64,000 nucleotides of DNA from Flammula alnicola. Lineage: Eukaryota > Basidiomycota > Agaricomycetes > Agaricales > Strophariaceae. Shown in pieces: positions 57,018 through 64,000 of this stretch. The translations under genes and the position numbers were made by a program. Position 1 is the first letter of the stretch. Each line of letters opens with the position of its first letter. The stretch covers positions 248,001 through 312,000 of the forward strand of contig JADNRV010000043.1 in NCBI GenBank assembly GCA_015499995.1, given 5' to 3'. Below the pieces are notes generated by a model. It searched no databases, was not told the DNA's origin, and saw only the letters and a program-made list of their open reading frames with translations.

Positions 57018-59380
57018 CGACTTATTCCAATCTTACACAACGACGTGTCATCTTTTGGCCAGTGATAGATGTATATGACATTGCTTCTACGACCTTGCAA
57101 GATCAAATTTTTCTTGGAAATTTGCCTCAACTGGTTCGGCGTTTCTCAGGCAAACGGCGTACTGTGCCAGCTGCCCTTCAACTTCTTCTTCTTCCCTTGG
57201 TCATGATGGAGCGGGATCAACCAGGGACAACAGCACAAGGAAAGACCTAATTACTCATCGATTATCTCACCCATTCAACATTTAGCGAAAGCCGTCGGTT
57301 TCCAGGTTGGTGTCGGCCGTAAGAAAAACTTTGAATAAATTCAGCGAGAGGCGCAGGACATGAGCAATACTCAGCACAACCGACAGTTGGGCAATTGACT
57401 GCGGCAGAAGGCATGTGATAAAATGAGAAGAACGACCACAAAAAAACCTTAGGAACTATATAACAAGTCCACATAACATATTGTAGACTTGTAGTCTCTT
57501 ACACCGTACTTGGAACTAGTAATGTGCAAATTAGCCGAAGGAAGAAACGAAAGAAAGACTCAGAGCAGTCCGCTGGGATACAGCGTAATCTAAGTAGAGC
57601 GTTACACCTGAGCGCTTAACCGGCATAGACATGCCATTCAAGTGGTAAGCCTTTTAAAACTTAACAATGGTGAAAAAAATTGTAGCGATGACTAAAATTA
57701 TGGCGATCATGACTGTTCAGAAGTCGCTCTTCTTCTCATTCACTAAGAAAAGTATCACGTTCTAGCAGTTCTGCTATGGCGCAGACATTATGTCAAATAA
57801 GACGGGACCTGTAAATTTCCAGCTCAGTCAAATGTTGACGAAGAAGCAAATTTATATCAGAACCCCGCAATAGATTGAGGACCTCGTGTTCTTTGAAAAG
57901 TGGGTTTGTCATTCGACGACCACCCAGAGGCCTCCAACAGAACCCAAAATTTCTTGGAGGAATCAGACGGAGAAGATCCTGTGCATCAGCTTTATGTGCG
58001 TGGCGTCGGGAGAGAAAAATCCACTAGACGGAGAACTCGGGGCAGGTGATTGCATGAAGTGAGTACAAGCCTCGCACAAGACTTCAGACCATATGGCTGA
58101 CAAGAGATTTTAGGAAACAGAACGATCTTATGTGAGGCGAGCAAAAAACGAAAGTGTTTTATCAGTGTTCATCATACCCAAGTTACGACAAAAGGAGAAG
58201 TGCTCTACAAGAAATATAAATGGAGACCTACTTCAAACCATCGATACGTGCGCAGATCATGCGGGGAAAGAAGAAAGATATGTCCATGGGCCGTGGCGTC
58301 TATTGGACCGTGGGCCAGCGGCCATGGCTCCGAGAGAGTTTTGAGTTGCCAGAAGTTCCCTTGTTCCCACATGGGAGTGGAAAGTCGCTTACCTACCACA
58401 GGAACATATGGCGCGTTTTAGATGTCTCCGAGGGCATTTTTGACAGAGCAGATTGCGAAGTGTCGTGCACAGAGCAAGAAAAAAAGCATAAGCGGTGATT
58501 ACGTTCTTGGTCTCAGAATAGCTATAAGTCAGATGTCAGCTTTAAGAAAAAATATCTTCAGGAAGATGTCTTGGGAAACATATGGCGAGGGTGATTGGAG
58601 CTATCGAAGAACAGTTGACGAACACTCTGGAAGACTCAGGGAACATAAGCGGGAGTCGGCCAGTTGTTTGGCTGTGGCCGGCTTCTTAAACAGGCCTCAC
58701 CACCTCATGCTTGGTCCTCTCACTGGTCTTGTGACTGTCCCCCCAACTTCTTGAATCTCAAGATTATCCCTGGATTGGCCTGCTGCGGTGTCGAATTCTG
58801 GGTAGCTCTCGCAAAGTGCTGGCCACTGTTCAGTGTTAATGAAGTGAAAGGGCCTTGCATCTCTCCCTACCCGCCGATGTTTTAAGCAAGTTACTCGAAC
58901 CATCTTCAAGTTGTTGACGGAAACTCAGGCTCAAGGCTGGCTTAAGCCGTTCGTGTTCACCTTATGTTCAGCGCTGCCATCTGATCTACCAGAACAACCA
59001 TTATATATCTGCCTTGTGGCGCAGAAATCCTGAATAAGATTTCGTGTCAAGAACCCAAAAGAATCTTTTCGTCAGTTGATTGGCCAAGGCTGCCGTCCTT
59101 CTCGTGTGTGCGGTATGAATCCCTTCGCCCATATTATGGAGAAATCAACATCTCTCGATCCATCCAAAAGCAATGTGGTACCACGCAACTACTCGGCCCT
59201 TTTTATTCGATCCATCTTCTCAATCTCTGTCGTAATTCTTCCAATTCTATTTTTTCTACGGTCTTGGTTGTCGACCCTTTGGACGAATCTTTTCGAGATC
59301 GAGCTCAAACTTTATAAAGAGCAGACATTTGCGATATGGTCTCTCATCCTCAATCAGACTCGAGTGTTTTCCTTACCTTC
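57018..59380. other. Gene-poor stretch upstream of the glucoamylases
   Basis: The longest stretch without a supported gene in the window (2.4 kb). Open frames at 57014-57250, 58132-58498 and 58422-58885 lack domains, and no intron structure rescues them. The last 100 bases form the glucoamylase promoter. Confidence 0.5.
59313..59318 (+). promoter_or_regulatory. TATA box of the first glucoamylase
   Basis: TATAAA in a CTTTATAAAG context lies 63 bases before the ATG at 59381. Motif and spacing only. Confidence 0.5.
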
Positions 59381-61608
<2,228 letters not shown>

Positions 61609-62489
61609 ATATGTTCTTTCTTTCTTTCCACCTTCCGCCGATTCTCTCAAAATTCTTTACTACCTTCCGAGTCAAACCGTGTTAAAATGAAATAACGTTA
61701 CAGACTGTACAGTACCTCGTTGTCAAAACTTTCAAATACGGTCCGAAACACGATTATAAAACTATATGGGAATTTTAAGTTTTACTATTCTTGTGTGCCA
61801 TTTGCTACGATGGGTAAGAAAGTGCGCAATTGTGGATCAATCCATATGCAAACTTGTCTGAGTTGGGGGAATGATGCGCCGTATGAATTTTGTTGACACA
61901 TGTATAGTCTCCTCATCCGCATGACGCTACTCTCTTGTGATCAGTCCACGCACTCAATGACAAACTCAGTCAACGTCGAGCATTCGAACAGCTGCTCGGT
62001 TATTTTCTCGCATTATTCCGATGTTGTGTATTCAGAAACGAGAGGTACGCAGTATCTGGTTCACAGTCAGATAGATTATAAACTAATGTCTGTTGATCTT
62101 TAAAAGTCTTCTAGACCGAGCAAGAGGGAATAACTACATATAACTAGGATCTGACTTCAACTTCAAGCTATTCAAAATTTAGAAGCATGCTCCATGTCGC
62201 CGGAGCTTCGAAAATTGATTGGGCAGTCGACAGATACCCCGCTACTTATACTTCCACCGTAATCACGACTATAGGACAGGTCCACGCGCTCGTCCACCCC
62301 ATCTGGTCCTTCTTCTCGGGCAAAGACCTGTGCATTTCGCTCGTGTTTTCTTCCGCCCTATTTTTGTTACAGATCTGTATGCAATGGTTCACAGGTACTC
62401 CGAAGACCTCGATTTGACTGCGTATAAATACGACGCAAGCATGCTGGCCTGTCTTTCACCCTCATTTCATTTGCCTTTGAGGTCTCAAG
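61609..62489. other. Intergenic between tandem glucoamylases
   Basis: About 0.9 kb holding the 3' flank of copy one and the promoter of copy two. No gene seen. Confidence 0.55.
62423..62430 (+). promoter_or_regulatory. TATA box of the second glucoamylase
   Basis: TATAAATA lies 60 bases before the ATG at 62490, almost the same spacing as in the first copy. Confidence 0.5.

Positions 62490-64000
<1,511 letters not shown>

Noticed and set aside
58132..58885. Overlapping frames of 70-110 codons upstream of the glucoamylases
   Set aside because: Three frames are open at once with no domain, which indicates low stop density, not coding.

Overview
This window looks like nuclear DNA of a mushroom-forming basidiomycete (Agaricomycetes). 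The genes are split by many short introns, mostly 50-90 bp with GT...AG ends. They lie on both strands with tight divergent and convergent spacing. The gene set fits such a fungus: an Egt1-type ergothioneine synthase, two tandem secreted GH15 glucoamylases, membrane-anchored pepsin-like proteases, a P450, an F-box protein and an IFI6/27-like protein. No rRNA, tRNA, CRISPR array or prokaryotic operon was seen. Species cannot be told from the sequence.

Layout. 0.7-6.1 kb: IFI6/27-like secretory protein, an unrecognised protein and an orphan seven-helix membrane protein. 6.4-17.7 kb: a compact housekeeping block with UFD2, mitoribosomal bL35, a histidine phosphatase, an AN1 zinc-finger protein ending in a CaaX box, the NuA4 subunit EAF7 and a gelsolin-type protein. 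17.9-25.5 kb: Egt1, a DHHC palmitoyltransferase and a thioesterase-like protein. 25.6-32.05 kb: a dynamic stretch with a DNA polymerase delta paralogue that stops after its exonuclease domain, a broken P450, a second scrap of the same polymerase paralogue and a TA-flanked inverted-repeat element of 951 bp. 32.1-36.1 kb: dynactin p62 and an F-box protein. 36.2-38.4 kb: gene-poor, with a hairpin and a dead kinase-like fragment. 38.4-41.8 kb: a two-helix membrane protein and an arrestin-like protein. 42.6-47.8 kb: two divergent paralogous aspartic proteases with C-terminal membrane anchors. 48.1-57.0 kb: heme oxygenase, a three-CCCH protein, a small conserved-looking protein, a PA-TM-RING ubiquitin ligase, a second small inverted-repeat element and a Ser/Thr-rich single-pass surface protein. 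57-59.4 kb: empty. 59.4-64 kb: tandem glucoamylases, the second cut by the window edge.

Working together. The two glucoamylases are one functional unit (starch degradation) and the two proteases are another (duplicated surface proteolysis). The other neighbours look functionally unrelated, so no metabolic cluster is claimed. Several closely spaced divergent pairs (UFD2/bL35, phosphatase/AN1, EAF7/gelsolin, CCCH/51.4 kb gene) probably share promoters.

Quality note. Three conserved genes (egt1, EAF7, heme oxygenase) can only be read in the family frame if single missing bases are assumed, six sites in all and mostly beside short homopolymers. This pattern suggests residual long-read deletion errors at least as much as gene decay. 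The P450 damage (stop codon, lost acceptor, altered heme loop) is not of that kind.

The most unusual content is the exonuclease-only polymerase delta paralogue and its nearby relic, followed by the two inverted-repeat elements and the prenylation-motif AN1 protein.
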